Shown: positions 7,916-17,406 of the stretch, piece after piece
Layout: each line of letters begins with the position of its first letter
Position numbering within the stretch: the stretch's first letter is position 1
NCBI RefSeq assembly: GCF_900239935.1
Contig: NZ_LT965928.1
Location: 2,933,520 to 2,997,519 of the forward strand
Reading direction: 5' to 3'
Origin: Pseudoalteromonas carrageenovora IAM 12662
GTDB lineage: Bacteria; Pseudomonadota; Gammaproteobacteria; Enterobacterales; Alteromonadaceae
DNA: 64,000 nucleotides
Position numbers and translations under genes: made by a program
The notes under the pieces: generated by a model
The model's input: only the letters and a program-made list of their open reading frames with translations
What the model was told of the DNA's origin: nothing
Databases searched by the model: none

Positions 7916-8983
7916 CTATACCCGTTTATTCATTAAATACGTAGCAAAACTTATAAATATAACACTTGGCAGTACAGCACCGATAATAGCGGGTATTTGG
8001 TAAACCATAACCACAGGGCCAAATATTTCGTTAGTTAAGTGAAATATAATCCCAGTTACTACACCCATAATAATACGTGCGCCCATTGTTACCGTACGCA
8101 GCGGGCCAAATATAAACGACAGTGCCACTAACAACATAACCGCAACAGATACTGGCTGCATTATTTTTCGCCATAACGCTAACTCGTATGTACTAGTGTC
8201 TTGCTCGTTCTGCTTTAAGTAGCCAAGATATGACCAAAGGCCTGTGAACGAAAGCGACTCAGGTTTTACCGATACCACGCCTAGCTTTTCAGCTGTTAAT
8301 TGCGATGGATAAAACTCTTCTTTTATTTGTTCACTGCTAATTTCATCATCTGTTATATGTACTTTATTTACATCACGTAATAACCAGCCTTCATCTCGGC
8401 TTACGGCCTCACGGGCTTTTGTGATTTGCGTTAAATCTAACGATTTATCAAAGTGATACATGTGCAAACCATTTAATTTTCCGTTTTGATCTACATCTTC
8501 AATATTAATAAAGTTGTTGCCATCTTTTGCCCAAACACCTTTTTGAGCATTAAATACATCGCCACCATGTATTGCTTGATTACGCATTTCTTTGGCATGC
8601 AGCTGCGCTTCTGGTGCGCCCCACTCGCCTAAAGCCATCATACATACCGCCATAAATACAGCGGTTTTCATTACTGAACCAATAATTTGCAAGCGCGACA
8701 TTCCCGCTGCTTGCATAACAACTAGCTCACTATTTGAGGCAAGTGCGCCTAAGCCCGTTAAACCACCTATCAGTGCCGCCATAGGGAAAAATATAACTAA
8801 ATCACCAGGTATAGAGTACAAAGTATAAAGCATCGCAGTCATTAAATCGTAGCTGCCGCGCCCTACCGATTTTAACTGGTCGATAAATTTAATTAAGGTG
8901 CTAATACCTACAAGTACCAGCAATGCAAAGCCGGTTGTTTGTAAAACACTACGACCTAAATACCAATCAAGCGTTTTCATCAT
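7916..8983 (-). CDS. lptG: LPS export ABC transporter permease LptG
   Basis: 355 residues. One of the two inner-membrane permeases of the LptB2FG complex, which extracts lipopolysaccharide and passes it to LptC/LptA. It has the family layout: three N-terminal TM segments, a periplasmic beta-jellyroll of about 170 residues in the middle, and three C-terminal TM segments. The LptG signature near the start (LDWYLGRSVLQTTGFALLVL) and the coupling-helix region (GLTGLGALASNSELVVMQAAGMS) are visible. It overlaps the end of lptF by four bases (ATGA), indicating translational coupling. A second ATG one codon later is an equally possible start. Confidence 0.96.
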   Translation of the reverse strand: MMKTLDWYLGRSVLQTTGFALLVLVGISTLIKFIDQLKSVGRGSYDLMTAMLYTLYSIPGDLVIFFPMAALIGGLTGLGALASNSELVVMQAAGMSRLQIIGSVMKTAVFMAVCMMALGEWGAPEAQLHAKEMRNQAIHGGDVFNAQKGVWAKDGNNFINIEDVDQNGKLNGLHMYHFDKSLDLTQITKAREAVSRDEGWLLRDVNKVHITDDEISSEQIKEEFYPSQLTAEKLGVVSVKPESLSFTGLWSYLGYLKQNEQDTSTYELALWRKIMQPVSVAVMLLVALSFIFGPLRTVTMGARIIMGVVTGIIFHLTNEIFGPVVMVYQIPAIIGAVLPSVIFISFATYLMNKRV

Positions 8984-10092
8984 ACGCCTAACTCCCGCTT
9001 AGTAATAACAGCTTTAAGCCAAGCACCTAACGGGCGCCCTTTAATAATTAATAAACTGCCAATAAAGAGTGCACTTAAATGTATCCACCACAGGCCTATT
9101 GAAGGCGGAATTTTGCCATCTTCTACTGCAAATTTGGCGGCATTAAGTAAAATGAAATACCCTAAGTACAAGCTAATTGCAGGCACTAATTTTGCAAATT
9201 TACCTTGGCGAGGATTAACCACACTTAATGGCACAGCCAGTAAAGTAAGCAAAGGAATAGAAAGTGGTATAGCTATACGCCATTGCCACTGAGCAATAGA
9301 CTCAGAGGTATTTAAAGCAAGTAGCTGATTAGTAGGTACGGCTTCTAATTTACGACGCTGGTGCTCTATTTCTTGTTCACGAATTTGCACACTGTACCCG
9401 TCAAATTCGGTTAAATTAAGTGCCGGTGTTTTACCGTCGGTTTCGTAGCGTTTACCATCAGTAAGAACAAGTTGTTGCTCACCACTGATTGACTCCACAA
9501 CGACACCTTGCTCGGCGTATACTAAGCGAGCTAGGTTGTCTTTTTCGCTATCAGGCAGTTGTGCTACAAACACTTTGTTTAGCTCTTTGCCGCCCTTTTC
9601 AATATTATGAATAAACACCACGGCTTTTTCATTGCCGGTTTCTTGAAACCGCCCCGCTCTGAGCGCTGATAATCCGGCATCAGCTTTAGCTTGTTCTTTT
9701 AATTGATACTCTTGCTCGCTTGCCCAAGGGGCAATATACATAGTTAATGCAGCCGCCAATATAGCCAAACCAACGCTTGAAATTAGGGTTACTCGTACAA
9801 CGTACCATTCACTTACGCCACAGGCTTTAAGAACGGTCATTTCGCTATCGGCGTAAATTCGGCTGTAGGCTAAAATAATGCCTAAAAATATACTCAGAGG
9901 TAAAATAAGCGAAGCTAGTTGCGGAAGCTTTAGCGCAATCATCGATAAAACTAACTTAGCAGGAATACTTCCTTCAGACGCATCGCCTAAAATGCCAACA
10001 AACTTTTGCGACAAAAAAATAGTCATCAAAGTTAAAAATACGGCGACCTGCGATTTTAAAACCTCAGCGGTCAAATAACGGAAAATAAGCAA
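8980..10092 (-). CDS. lptF: LPS export ABC transporter permease LptF
   Basis: 370 residues and partner of LptG in LptB2FG. It has TM segments at both ends around a periplasmic jellyroll. The start MLIFRYLTAEVLKSQVAVFLTL and the conserved ILAYSRIYADSEMTVLKACG segment (contact with LptB) are typical of LptF. It is the first gene of the two-gene minus-strand lptFG operon and is divergent from pepA, the same arrangement as in E. coli. The ~300 bp between lptF and pepA must hold both promoters. Confidence 0.96.
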   Translation of the reverse strand: MLIFRYLTAEVLKSQVAVFLTLMTIFLSQKFVGILGDASEGSIPAKLVLSMIALKLPQLASLILPLSIFLGIILAYSRIYADSEMTVLKACGVSEWYVVRVTLISSVGLAILAAALTMYIAPWASEQEYQLKEQAKADAGLSALRAGRFQETGNEKAVVFIHNIEKGGKELNKVFVAQLPDSEKDNLARLVYAEQGVVVESISGEQQLVLTDGKRYETDGKTPALNLTEFDGYSVQIREQEIEHQRRKLEAVPTNQLLALNTSESIAQWQWRIAIPLSIPLLTLLAVPLSVVNPRQGKFAKLVPAISLYLGYFILLNAAKFAVEDGKIPPSIGLWWIHLSALFIGSLLIIKGRPLGAWLKAVITKRELGV

Positions 10093-10400
10093 TGCTCGCC
10101 CCTGTTAAACATGGAATTTCACTACAATAGTGAGTGTTGAATAGTTAAATAGCTATTTTACCCAGTTAAAATTGGTAAATAGGCTATTATTATAAGCTAT
10201 CAAAATTAATTATCCTACCTAAGTGCACGATATAATGTTGCATTAGTAGCCCTTAAGCATATAAAGTTCAATTACACAGTAAGAGTCTAGTAAAGTCAGC
10301 TAAAATTAAAACTATCTCTACATAAGTTACGTAATTTAGACTAGAAAATAATTTTTTAGCCCCAATTTATAACTTAAATGACTCAAAATCAGGAGTGACA
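10093..10400. other. divergent promoter region lptF / pepA
   Basis: No gene is seen in these ~308 bases. The stretch is AT-rich and contains a short perfect palindrome TCACTA-CAA-TAGTGA at about 10110-10124, 20-30 bp upstream of lptF, which could be an operator or hairpin. Several TATAAT-like hexamers occur but I cannot single out one promoter with confidence. Confidence 0.5.
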
Positions 10401-11912
10401 ATGGAATTTAACGTAAAAAGTGGTAGCCCAGAAAAACAACGCAGTGCATGTATTGTAGTTGGCGTTTACGAGCCACGTAGGTTATCCCCCATTGGTGAAC
10501 AACTCGATAAAATCAGTGATGGTTATATCTCAAATTTACTTCGCCGTGGCGACCTAGAAGGTAAGCCGGGGCAAGTTTTATTATTGCATCATGTACCTAA
10601 TGTATTAAGCGAGCGCGTATTGCTTGTTGGTTGTGGTAAAGAGCGTGAGCTTGATGATAAGCAATATAAGCAAATTATTTCTAAAACAATTAATACCTTA
10701 AACGAAACAGGTTCTATGGAAGCTGTGTGCTTTTTAACAGAGCAACACGTTAAAGGTCGCGATACCTACTGGAAAGTACGCCAAGCGGTAGAAACAACAC
10801 AAGATTGTTTATATACGTTTAACCAGCTGAAAAGTAAAAAAGTAGACCCGCGTCGTCCACTTCGTAAAATGGTATTTAACGTACCTACTCGTCGCGAACT
10901 CACTATTGGCGAAAGCGCTATTGAGCACGGTTTAGCTATTGCAGCAGGTAGCAAGCTATGTAAAGACGTAGCGAACATGCCGCCTAACATTTGTAACCCT
11001 GCGTATTTAGGTGAACAAGCTCAAGAGCTAGCTACCAATTTTGATAACATCACTGTTGACATTATTGGCGAAGAAAAAATGGCTGAGCTCGGTATGAACT
11101 CATACTTAGCTGTTGGCCGTGGTAGTGATAACGAATCTATTATGTCGATTATTAACTACAAAGGCGCAAGCGATGACCAAGCGCCAATTGTACTTGTAGG
11201 TAAAGGTTTAACGTTTGACTCAGGCGGTATTTCTATTAAACCTGGCGAGGCCATGGATGAAATGAAATACGACATGGGTGGTGCAGCAGGTGTTATTGGC
11301 GCAATGCGCGCACTGGCACAAATGCAGTTACCTATTAACGTAATTGGTGTTTTAGCCGGCTGTGAAAACATGCCTAGTTCTAATGCATATCGCCCAGGTG
11401 ATATTTTAACAACTATGTCGGGCCAAACTGTTGAAGTACTTAATACCGATGCTGAAGGGCGCTTAGTATTATGTGATGCACTTACTTACGTTGAACGCTT
11501 TGACCCAGATACAGTGATTGACGTAGCCACACTAACGGGTGCGTGTATTGTGGCATTAGGTGCTCATGCTACAGGGTTACTTTCAAATCATAACCCGCTA
11601 GCGCATGACTTATTAAAAGCCTCTGAGCAAAGTGGCGACCGTGCATGGCAGTTACCACTGTGGGATGACTATCAAGATCAACTAGATAGCCCATTTGCCG
11701 ACTTTACAAACTTAGGCGGGCGCTCTGCAGGTACAATTACCGCAGCGTGTTTTTTGTCTAAGTTTACTAAAAAGTACAACTGGGCACATTTAGATGTAGC
11801 CGGTACTGCATGGCGCAGTGGCGCTAAAAAAGGCGCAACTGGCCGCCCTGTTCCTATGCTTACTCAGTATTTATTAAATAGAGCCGGTGTAAGTGAAGCC
11901 GCTCAAGATTAA
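10401..11912 (+). CDS. pepA: leucyl aminopeptidase PepA
   Basis: 503 residues, the same length as E. coli PepA, with a near-identical start ([19 protein letters not shown]). An N-terminal macro-like domain precedes a two-zinc M17 peptidase domain. The metal and active-site motifs [11 protein letters not shown] (about residue 266) and [10 protein letters not shown] (about residue 348) are intact. The cytosolic hexamer releases N-terminal residues and degrades Cys-Gly. In E. coli it also binds DNA (XerCD accessory protein, carAB repressor). The start is fixed by AGGAG five bases before the ATG at 10401; a GTG two codons upstream overlaps that site. It begins the pepA-holC-valS run. Confidence 0.97.
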   Translation: MEFNVKSGSPEKQRSACIVVGVYEPRRLSPIGEQLDKISDGYISNLLRRGDLEGKPGQVLLLHHVPNVLSERVLLVGCGKERELDDKQYKQIISKTINTLNETGSMEAVCFLTEQHVKGRDTYWKVRQAVETTQDCLYTFNQLKSKKVDPRRPLRKMVFNVPTRRELTIGESAIEHGLAIAAGSKLCKDVANMPPNICNPAYLGEQAQELATNFDNITVDIIGEEKMAELGMNSYLAVGRGSDNESIMSIINYKGASDDQAPIVLVGKGLTFDSGGISIKPGEAMDEMKYDMGGAAGVIGAMRALAQMQLPINVIGVLAGCENMPSSNAYRPGDILTTMSGQTVEVLNTDAEGRLVLCDALTYVERFDPDTVIDVATLTGACIVALGAHATGLLSNHNPLAHDLLKASEQSGDRAWQLPLWDDYQDQLDSPFADFTNLGGRSAGTITAACFLSKFTKKYNWAHLDVAGTAWRSGAKKGATGRPVPMLTQYLLNRAGVSEAAQD

Positions 11913-11936
11913 ACATACCGTTTAAAATAGCTCTTT

Positions 11937-11963
11937 ATAAGGCGCCATTTGGCGCCTTATTTA
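11937..11963 (+). terminator. rho-independent terminator after pepA
   Basis: Hairpin ATAAGGCGCC / GGCGCCTTAT with an ATTT loop, followed by TTATTT. It is GC-rich at its core and 25 bp after the pepA stop. Confidence 0.88.
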
Positions 11964-12067
11964 TTTGTGTATTAATTGAAGCAAACTCGGTTATATGGCA
12001 AAATCTGCCTCTTAATTTAAGTGTATCAACTTGGTATACATTCAATGTCATGGGAAACCCCGATACA

Positions 12068-12514
12068 ATGAACATGAACGCTAAATTTTTCGTTCTAAAG
12101 CAACAAGATGAGTCTAAAGCCAAGGCTGATGATCATTTTGCTTTGGCTGCACAAGTTGCGGCCGATCAGTATCGAAATGGGCAGCGTGTATTTATTTGTG
12201 TAAACGATAACGAAACGGCCTGTGCCATTGATGAAATAATTTGGGCATTCGACCCAGATAGTTTTGTGCCACATAATTTACAAGGTGAAGGCCCAAAAGG
12301 CGGCGCACCTGTAGAAATTGGCATTACGCCACCTGTTGGCAACCGTAAAGTTTTAATTAACTTGGCTACCCAGTTACCGGATTATATTCGTCGATTTAAC
12401 CAAGTTTTTGATTTTGTCCCCGTAGAACCTGCTGCTAAACAAGCAGCCCGCGAGCGTTTTAAAAAGCTACGCCAACTCGGTGCCAATCTCACCACGCAAG
12501 ATATAAATAGCTAG
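12068..12514 (+). CDS. holC: DNA polymerase III chi subunit HolC
   Basis: About 148 residues, matching E. coli HolC (147). Conserved segments are FVPHNLQGEGPKGGAPVEI and FNQVFDFVPVEP, ending with ARERFKKLRQLGANL. Chi bridges the clamp loader (through psi) to the C-terminus of SSB and helps strand displacement at the replication fork. Three in-frame ATGs (12050, 12068, 12074) lie close together without a clear Shine-Dalgarno. Alignment with the E. coli N-terminus favours 12068 or 12074. It lies between pepA and valS, the order seen in E. coli. Confidence 0.93.
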   Translation: MNMNAKFFVLKQQDESKAKADDHFALAAQVAADQYRNGQRVFICVNDNETACAIDEIIWAFDPDSFVPHNLQGEGPKGGAPVEIGITPPVGNRKVLINLATQLPDYIRRFNQVFDFVPVEPAAKQAARERFKKLRQLGANLTTQDINS

Positions 12515-12567
12515 CCAATCAGGCAAACTAACCAACTAATTTAAGTACTTATTTAAGGTTCTGTGTA

Positions 12568-15423
12568 ATGGATAAAACCTACAATCCGCAAGATATTGAA
12601 CAGTCTCTATATCAAGACTGGGAACAAAAAGGCTACTTTAAGCCATCTGGCCAAGGCGTACCGTATTCAATTATGATCCCGCCGCCAAATGTTACTGGTA
12701 GCTTGCACATGGGCCACGCCTTCCAAGATACAATAATGGATACCCTAACGCGTTTTAAACGTATGCAAGGTAACAACACATTATGGCAAGTAGGTACTGA
12801 CCACGCGGGTATTGCAACGCAAATGTTGGTTGAGCGTAAACTACACGCTGAAGAAGGTAAAACACGTCACGATTTAGGCCGCGAAGATTTTATTAATAAA
12901 ATTTGGGAATGGAAAAACGAATCTGGCGGTACAATTACTAAGCAGCTTCGACGTCTTGGCGCATCGGTTGATTGGGACCGTGAACGTTTTACTATGGACG
13001 ATGGCCTATCTGAAGCCGTTAAAGAAGTCTTTGTACGTCTTCACAAAGAAAACCTAATTTACCGCGGTAAGCGCCTAGTAAACTGGGATCCAAAATTACA
13101 CACGGCTATTTCAGACCTTGAAGTTGAAAGCAAAGACAAACAAGGCCACATGTGGAACTTACGTTACCCACTAGCCGATGGCATTAAAACACAAGACGGC
13201 AAAGACTACATTGTCGTAGCCACAACACGTCCAGAAACCATGCTAGGTGACTCAGGTGTTGCGGTTAATCCAGATGACGAGCGCTACACAGATTTAATTG
13301 GTAAAGAGATTTTATTACCTATCGTAAATCGTCGTATCACCATTGTTGCAGATGAACACGCTGATAAAGACAAAGGCACAGGTTGTGTAAAAATCACCCC
13401 AGCTCACGACTTTAACGATAACGAAGTGGGCAAGCGTCATCAAATGCCGATGATCAACATTTTCGATAAAGACGCCGCTATCCTTACTCAAGGTGAAACA
13501 TACACCTTTGACGGTAAAGAGCTTGAGTTTGACGCGCCAATTCCAGGGCGCTTGCACGGGCTTGATCGCTTTGCTGCACGTAAAGCGATTATCGCAGAAT
13601 TTGAAGAACTTGGTTTACTTGAAAAAATCGAAGACCATGCGTTAACGGTACCTTACGGTGACCGCTCTGGCGTGGTAATCGAGCCGCTACTTACCGACCA
13701 ATGGTATGTACGTGTTGCACCACTTGCTGAACCTGCAAAAGACGCAGTTAAAAATGGCGACATTCAATTTGTACCTAAGCAATACGAAAACATGTACTTC
13801 TCGTGGATGAACGACGTACAAGATTGGTGTATTTCACGCCAGCTTTGGTGGGGTCACCGTATCCCTGCTTGGTACGACAGCGAAGGCAACGTATTTGTTG
13901 GTCGCGATGAAGCAGAAGTACGCCGTGAAAATAATATAGCTGATGATGTTGCGCTAAGCCAAGACGAAGACGTACTTGATACCTGGTTCTCATCTGCACT
14001 TTGGACTTTCTCAACGCAAGGCTGGCCTGAAAACACCGATGATTTAAAAACCTTCCACCCATCTGACGTGTTGGTAACAGGTTTTGATATTATCTTTTTC
14101 TGGGTTGCGCGCATGATCATGATGACGCTGCACTTTATAAAAGATGAAAATGGCAAACCACAAGTTCCATTTAAAACCGTGTATGTAACGGGCTTAATAC
14201 GTGACGACAACGGCGATAAAATGTCTAAGTCAAAAGGTAACGTACTTGACCCACTAGATATGATTGACGGCATTGAGCTTGAAGACTTAGTACAAAAGCG
14301 TACTGGTAACATGATGCAGCCAAAACTTGCTGCAAAAATCGAAAAAGATACCCGTAAAGTATTTGCAAATGGTATTGAAGCTCACGGTACCGATGCACTT
14401 CGCTTTACCCTTGCTGCGATGGCATCTACCGGTCGTGATATTAACTGGGACATGAACCGCCTTGAAGGTTACCGTAACTTCTGTAATAAACTATGGAACG
14501 CGAGCCGTTACGTATTAATGAATACAGAAGAGCAAGACTGTGGTTTTGCAAACGATGCACAAAAGGAGTTCTCGTTAGCTGATCGTTGGATTTTAGGCCA
14601 ATATGAAGCAACAGTTAAAACCTACACTGAGCACCTTGATAACTACCGCTTTGATTTAGCCGCTAATACACTTTACGAATTCACCTGGAACCAGTTCTGT
14701 GATTGGTACTTAGAGCTCACTAAACCCGTATTATTTAAAGGCAGTGAAGCACAACAGCGCGGTACACGTAATACACTAATTACCGTGCTTGAAAGCTTAC
14801 TACGCTTAATGCACCCAATGATGCCATACATCACTGAAACGATTTGGCAACGTGTAGCGCCACTTGCAGGCCTTGAAACTAAAGGCACTAGCATTATGGT
14901 ACAAGGCTTCCCTGTTTATAATGAAGCAAGCGTTGATGCACAAGCGATGGACGATTTAGAGTGGGTTAAACAATTCATTTTAGCTATTCGTAATATTCGT
15001 GGTGAAATGGATATTAGCCCAAGTAAACCGCTTAGCGTATTACTTGCCAACGCATCAAGCGATGATGTACGCCGCATTGAGCAGAACAAATCATTCTTAG
15101 CATCACTTGCTAAACTTGAAGAGTTTACAATGCTTGAAAACAAAGACGGGGCACCAGCGTGTGCAACCTCTTATGTTGGCAACCTTGAAATTATGATCCC
15201 TATGGCGGGCTTAATTGATGTTGAAGCCGAGCTTGCACGTATTAACAAGCAACTCGAAAAAGCAGAAAAAGGCCTAGCACAAGTGCAAAACAAACTAGCT
15301 AACGAAAAGTTTGTAAACAATGCACCTGAAGCCGTACTTGCAAAAGAAAACGCTAAATTAGCTGAATTCACCGATGCTAAAACTAAGCTACTTGAGCAAA
15401 AAACTAAAATAGAAAGCTTATAA
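12568..15423 (+). CDS. valS: valyl-tRNA synthetase
   Basis: 951 residues, matching E. coli ValS. Class Ia synthetase with the HIGH-type motif [14 protein letters not shown] (about residues 42-55) and the KMSKS loop (about 551, [14 protein letters not shown]). The CP1 editing domain ([17 protein letters not shown]) removes mischarged Thr, and a C-terminal coiled coil follows (about 885-951, [20 protein letters not shown]). It charges tRNA-Val in the cytosol. It sits 53 bp after holC and is followed by a strong terminator shared with the convergent fadL-like gene. Confidence 0.98.
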   Translation: MDKTYNPQDIEQSLYQDWEQKGYFKPSGQGVPYSIMIPPPNVTGSLHMGHAFQDTIMDTLTRFKRMQGNNTLWQVGTDHAGIATQMLVERKLHAEEGKTRHDLGREDFINKIWEWKNESGGTITKQLRRLGASVDWDRERFTMDDGLSEAVKEVFVRLHKENLIYRGKRLVNWDPKLHTAISDLEVESKDKQGHMWNLRYPLADGIKTQDGKDYIVVATTRPETMLGDSGVAVNPDDERYTDLIGKEILLPIVNRRITIVADEHADKDKGTGCVKITPAHDFNDNEVGKRHQMPMINIFDKDAAILTQGETYTFDGKELEFDAPIPGRLHGLDRFAARKAIIAEFEELGLLEKIEDHALTVPYGDRSGVVIEPLLTDQWYVRVAPLAEPAKDAVKNGDIQFVPKQYENMYFSWMNDVQDWCISRQLWWGHRIPAWYDSEGNVFVGRDEAEVRRENNIADDVALSQDEDVLDTWFSSALWTFSTQGWPENTDDLKTFHPSDVLVTGFDIIFFWVARMIMMTLHFIKDENGKPQVPFKTVYVTGLIRDDNGDKMSKSKGNVLDPLDMIDGIELEDLVQKRTGNMMQPKLAAKIEKDTRKVFANGIEAHGTDALRFTLAAMASTGRDINWDMNRLEGYRNFCNKLWNASRYVLMNTEEQDCGFANDAQKEFSLADRWILGQYEATVKTYTEHLDNYRFDLAANTLYEFTWNQFCDWYLELTKPVLFKGSEAQQRGTRNTLITVLESLLRLMHPMMPYITETIWQRVAPLAGLETKGTSIMVQGFPVYNEASVDAQAMDDLEWVKQFILAIRNIRGEMDISPSKPLSVLLANASSDDVRRIEQNKSFLASLAKLEEFTMLENKDGAPACATSYVGNLEIMIPMAGLIDVEAELARINKQLEKAEKGLAQVQNKLANEKFVNNAPEAVLAKENAKLAEFTDAKTKLLEQKTKIESL

Positions 15424-15464
15424 GCTTTCATAAGAATGCCTATTAACATCATTTAATAGGCATT

Positions 15465-15502
15465 AAAAAAGCCGCTCACTTTCATAAGTGAGCGGCTTTT
15501 TT
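15465..15502. terminator. bidirectional terminator between valS and fadL-like gene
   Basis: Hairpin AAAAAAGCCGCTCACTT / AAGTGAGCGGCTTTTTT with a short loop, flanked by A and T runs. It lies between convergent genes. Confidence 0.95.
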
Positions 15503-15535
15503 GTACCTTGCATTTAACTACAAAGCACTTCTATA

Positions 15536-16798
15536 TTAGAACTTGTAGTTGTACTGAGCGCCAAGTAATACCGCATGGCCTTTAGACTCGAAGCCCCATT
15601 GGCTGCCTGAGTCATCTGCTTCAGTAAAGGTTTGAGTTTTACCACGAATAATACTCACGCCTAAATCTACATTTGATTGCTTATCGATTGTATAATTACC
15701 ACCAAACGAGAACCAAAAACGATCTGTATCTGGGATAGAGATCGAAAGGTGTGTTTGCGATACTGGAGACTCATCAAATGCTACACCAGCTCGAAGTAAT
15801 AAGTCTTCGTTTAGTTGGTAATCAGTACCTACAGAGTATCGGAAAGAATCATCAAACTGCTCTTGCTTTTCAAACGCAACAAACTTATCACCAGTTGGTA
15901 GTGTCACTTGTGCTTCTAGTGACTCAAAACTGCTCCAACCTGTCCATAATACACTGTAATGTAAGCCTAACTTGTCATCTAGCTGATGTGAGCCAGAAAA
16001 CTCAGCAATAGCTGGTAGTGTTAGATCAACAGCACCTGGAAGCTTAGCACCACCAGTACCGCCTACTGGTAATTCGTTTGAGAAATCACCATCAAATGTG
16101 ATGTCTGTTTCGCTGCGATAGTTAAAACCAAAACGGCTGTTATCATCTAGCTGGTACATTAAACCAACGTTTAAACCAAAACCAGTATCATCACCTTGAA
16201 GATTTACTGCATCAGCACCAAAATCAATACCGCTTGCATTAGCACCCACTTTACGAATAACAGTTGCATCAGCATAAATGGCGTTTAAACCAATACCAAA
16301 GCTGAATTGCTCAGTTACTTTATAAGCAACGCTTGCATTAAGGTTAACAGTAAAGATTTCTGTTTCGCCAGCAATTTGGCCAGCAACGTATTCATCGTTA
16401 AACTCTGTAGATAAACCAAAGTTAGAAAATGCACCAAAACCAATCGATACTTTATCGTTGTAAGGCATAGTAAAGTAAATAGCAGGTACTACAGCACTTG
16501 GTGCAATGCTGTCGTCATCTAATGCACTTGGGTCAATACCGTTATTAGTACTTTCGCCTTCAATACTTACATCTGGAATTACGCCAATAGCAGCAACACT
16601 TAGCTGCTTGTCTTTAAATAAAGTCATTAGTGCTGGGTTACGTGCAACTACAGACGCATCGTCTGCGATAGATGCTTCACCAGCATATGCACGGCCTAAA
16701 CCCGATGCATTTTGCTCTGATAATTGAAACGCGGCTGCAAAAGTATCAGCCGAAACAAATGCAAGCGAGGCTGCAATAAGCGTTTTAGAAAATTTCAT
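15536..16798 (-). CDS. fadL: FadL/OmpP1/TodX-family outer membrane transporter
   Basis: 420 residues. A signal peptide (MKFSKTLIAASLAFVSADTFA) is followed by AFQLSEQNASGLGRAYAGEA, the hatch region typical of FadL proteins. Many alternating beta strands form the 14-strand barrel, and the protein ends in an aromatic residue (YNYKF). FadL proteins let long-chain fatty acids or other hydrophobic compounds cross the outer membrane by lateral diffusion. The start is the ATG at 16798, preceded by AAGGA seven bases upstream; the longer TTG-initiated frame overlaps that site. A FadR-like palindrome lies ~160 bp upstream. The symbol denotes the family; several paralogues are common in marine species. 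Confidence 0.9.
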   Translation of the reverse strand: MKFSKTLIAASLAFVSADTFAAAFQLSEQNASGLGRAYAGEASIADDASVVARNPALMTLFKDKQLSVAAIGVIPDVSIEGESTNNGIDPSALDDDSIAPSAVVPAIYFTMPYNDKVSIGFGAFSNFGLSTEFNDEYVAGQIAGETEIFTVNLNASVAYKVTEQFSFGIGLNAIYADATVIRKVGANASGIDFGADAVNLQGDDTGFGLNVGLMYQLDDNSRFGFNYRSETDITFDGDFSNELPVGGTGGAKLPGAVDLTLPAIAEFSGSHQLDDKLGLHYSVLWTGWSSFESLEAQVTLPTGDKFVAFEKQEQFDDSFRYSVGTDYQLNEDLLLRAGVAFDESPVSQTHLSISIPDTDRFWFSFGGNYTIDKQSNVDLGVSIIRGKTQTFTEADDSGSQWGFESKGHAVLLGAQYNYKF

Positions 16799-16959
16799 TG
16801 TTGAGTCCTTAACCAAACCTACTGTTTGGGTAGCTATGTGTGTTGTTATTAGGATTTGAAACTTTGCTACACTACCTTAATTTTTTGTAAAAAACCCTAT
16901 GAATGCGTCAAAAAACAGCAAAAAACATGTTATTTAACGACATTTTAACAACTATTTAA

Positions 16960-16976
16960 AACTCATCGGATGAGAA
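16960..16976. promoter_or_regulatory. 17-bp palindrome upstream of fadL-like gene, possible FadR-type operator
   Basis: AACTCATCGGATGAGAA is symmetric about a central G in its inner 13 bases. It shares the AACT--TCGGA--AG skeleton with the E. coli FadR consensus AACTGGTCNGACCAGTT (compared from memory). It lies upstream of a fatty-acid porin gene, with a TTGACG-N16-TACAAA promoter candidate between it and the gene. Binding is inferred only. Confidence 0.4.
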
Positions 16977-16981
16977 ATGTG

Positions 16982-17005
16982 CTATTAGAGCTAAAGCTCT
17001 AATAG
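16982..17005. promoter_or_regulatory. 24-bp near-perfect palindrome in fadL / small membrane gene intergenic region
   Basis: Arms CTATTAGAGCT and AGCTCTAATAG (11 bp each, exact reverse complements) are separated by AA. It lies 78 bp upstream of the plus-strand gene at 17083. The two-base spacer disfavours an RNA hairpin (cruciform or operator is more likely), and no U-run follows directly. The binding factor is unknown. Confidence 0.5.
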
Positions 17006-17082
17006 TAATTAATTATCATTTAGATTGACTTGAAATATAGAGCAAATTACACTCTTTATAAAATCACTAAGGAAGTAATGCT

Positions 17083-17406
17083 GTGATCATTTCACTTATT
17101 ATTGCAGGGCTAATATTTTGTGGTGCGAGTGTATTTTGCTTTTACAAAGCAAATTATTGCGCATGCACACAAGCTGGGCAATGTGATAACCCGGTAAATC
17201 ATTATTGGCTAGGAGCAATGTTAAATGCGTTGGTTTCTTTGGCTCTGTGTTGCATTGCGCTTCATGTAGAGCTGGGCACTTTAATATGGTTAACATTAAT
17301 GGGAAGTTGCTTTTTAGGGGCGTTTATTTCGGCTAAGCAAAGTAAAAAAAGGCAATGTAGTAAAACTAATTCAGCAAATGCTCTTTTAACAAGCGAGACA
17401 AATTAA
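17083..17406 (+). CDS. small Cys-rich membrane protein, hypothetical (107 aa)
   Basis: I do not recognise this family with certainty. It has three hydrophobic segments (about residues 2-22, 42-63 and 66-84). Six Cys residues lie in the first half, including YCACTQAGQCDN in the loop after the first segment, plus a Lys/Arg/Cys-rich tail. The start is a GTG preceded by AAGGAAG seven bases upstream; the nearby ATG at 17078 runs straight into a stop, so the GTG start is the supported one. The last ~41 bases overlap the 3' end of the convergent HD-GYP gene. A metal or redox role for the Cys cluster is only a guess. Confidence 0.65.
   Translation: MIISLIIAGLIFCGASVFCFYKANYCACTQAGQCDNPVNHYWLGAMLNALVSLALCCIALHVELGTLIWLTLMGSCFLGAFISAKQSKKRQCSKTNSANALLTSETN

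Noticed and set aside
12001..12067. Longer holC start at 12050
   Set aside because: It adds residues beyond the E. coli N-terminus and has no better ribosome site; kept only as an alternative.
13854..14312. 152-codon minus-strand frame inside valS
   Set aside because: Antisense shadow; valS motifs are intact in the other frame.
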